Positions 32,186-32,830 of a DNA stretch of 32,830 bases are shown here, in pieces. Origin of the DNA: Campylobacteraceae bacterium (lineage in GTDB: Bacteria > Campylobacterota > Campylobacteria > Campylobacterales > Campylobacteraceae); the NCBI GenBank assembly GCA_031274495.1, contig JAISQB010000086.1:1-32830 (forward strand). The letters are read 5' to 3'. Positions within the stretch are counted from its first letter, which is position 1; every line of letters begins with the position of its first letter. The position numbers and the translations under genes are program-made. The notes beneath the pieces are model-generated. The model saw only the letters and a program-made list of their open reading frames with translations, did not search any database and was not told the DNA's origin.

Positions 32186-32830
32186 TTAGTTCTTTAATCT
32201 CGCATAACTTTCGCAACCTAACTGCTCTTCCAGATCACACGCCTTGCCGTAATATTCAAGCGCCATATTTGTATCTTTTTTGGTACCCACTCCGTGCTCA
32301 TATATTATGCCCAAATTGGCACAACCTTTGGAATCTTCGCCATCGCAAGCTTGCTTAAATAATGCAACAGCCTTAAAATAGTCCTGCTTAACACCCTCAC
32401 CGCCAAAGTACCTTCCGCCCAAATTACTGCAACCCAAAGCATATCCTCCGCCACAAGCTTTTTTAAATAGTGCAACAGCTTTAAAGTAGTCTTGCCCAAT
32501 GCCCTCGCCCTCGCTATACTTTGTACCCAAACTGTTACAACTTGCAAAATCTTCGCCGTCGCAAGCTTTTTTGTAAAATTCGACAGCTTTAATATGGTCT
32601 TGCTTAACGCCCTCGCCATAACTATATGTTTCACCCAAATAGCCGCAACCAGTAGCGTTTCCGCTATCACAAGATTTTTTGAATAATCCGATAGCCCTTT
32701 TTGCGTCTTTTTTAACGCCCATCCCATAAATATACATCGAACCCAATATATTACATCCATAATTATTTCCGCCATCGCAAGCTTTTTGAAATAGTTGAGC
32801 CCCTTTTGCGCTGTCATTATTTTTTAAAGC
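32186..32830 (-). CDS. Secreted cysteine-rich Sel1-repeat protein (Hcp-like), paralog 3, 5' part cut by window edge
   Basis: The frame is open from the stop at 32186 to the right edge; 214 residues are visible and the signal peptide and start lie outside. The visible N-terminal end reads ALKNNDSAKGAQLFQKACDG, which aligns with the region just after the signal peptide in paralogs 1 and 2, so only some 20-30 residues are missing. Six Cys-x7-Cys pairs are present (ACDGGNNYGC, SCDSGNATGC, ACDGEDFASC, ACGGGYALGC, ACDGEDSKGC, ACDLEEQLGC). The C-terminal cap CESYARLKN is close to that of paralog 2. Function unknown, as for the other two. Confidence 0.9.
   Translation of the reverse strand, partial: ALKNNDSAKGAQLFQKACDGGNNYGCNILGSMYIYGMGVKKDAKRAIGLFKKSCDSGNATGCGYLGETYSYGEGVKQDHIKAVEFYKKACDGEDFASCNSLGTKYSEGEGIGQDYFKAVALFKKACGGGYALGCSNLGGRYFGGEGVKQDYFKAVALFKQACDGEDSKGCANLGIIYEHGVGTKKDTNMALEYYGKACDLEEQLGCESYARLKN

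Noticed and set aside
30812-32830. Possible CRISPR or tandem noncoding repeat array.
   Set aside because: The period is 108 bp, equal to 36 codons of Sel1 repeat, and differences between copies keep the reading frame; there are no short identical repeats with unique spacers.

Overview
The window looks like chromosomal DNA of a member of the Campylobacterota (Epsilonproteobacteria). The evidence is the near-collinear presence of gene blocks typical of that phylum: argG-rplI-hslV-hslU-era, and nadK-recN-tatD-mltD-rlpA-hisB-kdsC-lptC-lptA-engB-argA-(membrane gene)-mrdA. Further support comes from the HslV N-terminus (MFHATT), the short Rv2747-type ArgA, T-tract plus TATAAT-like promoters, and cysteine-rich Sel1 proteins of the Helicobacter Hcp type. 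The genus cannot be fixed from sequence reading alone. HisB, ArgA and ArgG argue for an amino-acid-prototrophic lifestyle.

Layout. (1) 101-1723, minus: an outer-membrane two-partner secretion transporter (TpsB/FhaC type) whose exoprotein partner is not in the window. (2) 1839-5138, minus: pta-ackA, acetyl-CoA to acetate with ATP formation, in zero-gap coupling and framed by hairpins. (3) 5305-14143, minus: an eight-gene type IV pilus/type II secretion-like assembly operon in the MSHA order mshI-J-K-L-M-N-E-G. Its last six genes also match the Campylobacter natural-transformation order ctsR-D-P-X-E-F. No pilin or prepilin peptidase is present. (4) 14202-18626, minus: argG-rplI-hslV-hslU-era. 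(5) 18753-19190, plus: a small unknown lipoprotein divergent from argG. (6) 19330-29815, plus: a 10.5 kb, 13-gene run, mostly overlapping, for NAD kinase, RecN, TatD, peptidoglycan remodelling (MltD, RlpA), HisB, LPS synthesis and export (KdsC, LptC, LptA), the ribosome GTPase EngB, ArgA, an MreD-positioned membrane protein and PBP2. It ends in a good rho-independent terminator. (7) 29922-32830, minus: three tandem paralogous genes for secreted, cysteine-paired Sel1-repeat (Hcp-like) proteins, the third cut by the window edge. Their intergenic DNA is duplicated too.

How the genes fit together. Regions 3, 6 and 7 all concern the cell envelope. The Msh/Cts-like operon supplies the inner-membrane ATPase and platform (MshE, MshG), alignment complex (MshI, MshJ, MshK), secretin (MshL), an AAA ATPase (MshM) and a bitopic TPR protein (MshN). 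The strongest unexpected signal is in the MshN-like protein. Its periplasmic linker holds 14 Asn in about 90 residues and 13 of them sit in N-X-S/T sequons, which points to dense N-linked glycosylation of a pilus/competence machine component. Other points worth checking are the PilM-TM-PilN-like fusion in MshI, the MreD-like gene before PBP2, a nearly leaderless nadK promoter, and the recent-looking expansion of the Hcp-like cassette.

Many starts here are GTG or TTG (era, recN, kdsC, engB, lptC, rlpA, mshK, Hcp-like genes), mostly dictated by translational overlaps. No tRNA, rRNA, CRISPR array or insertion sequence was seen. No gene-free stretch exceeds about 215 bases.
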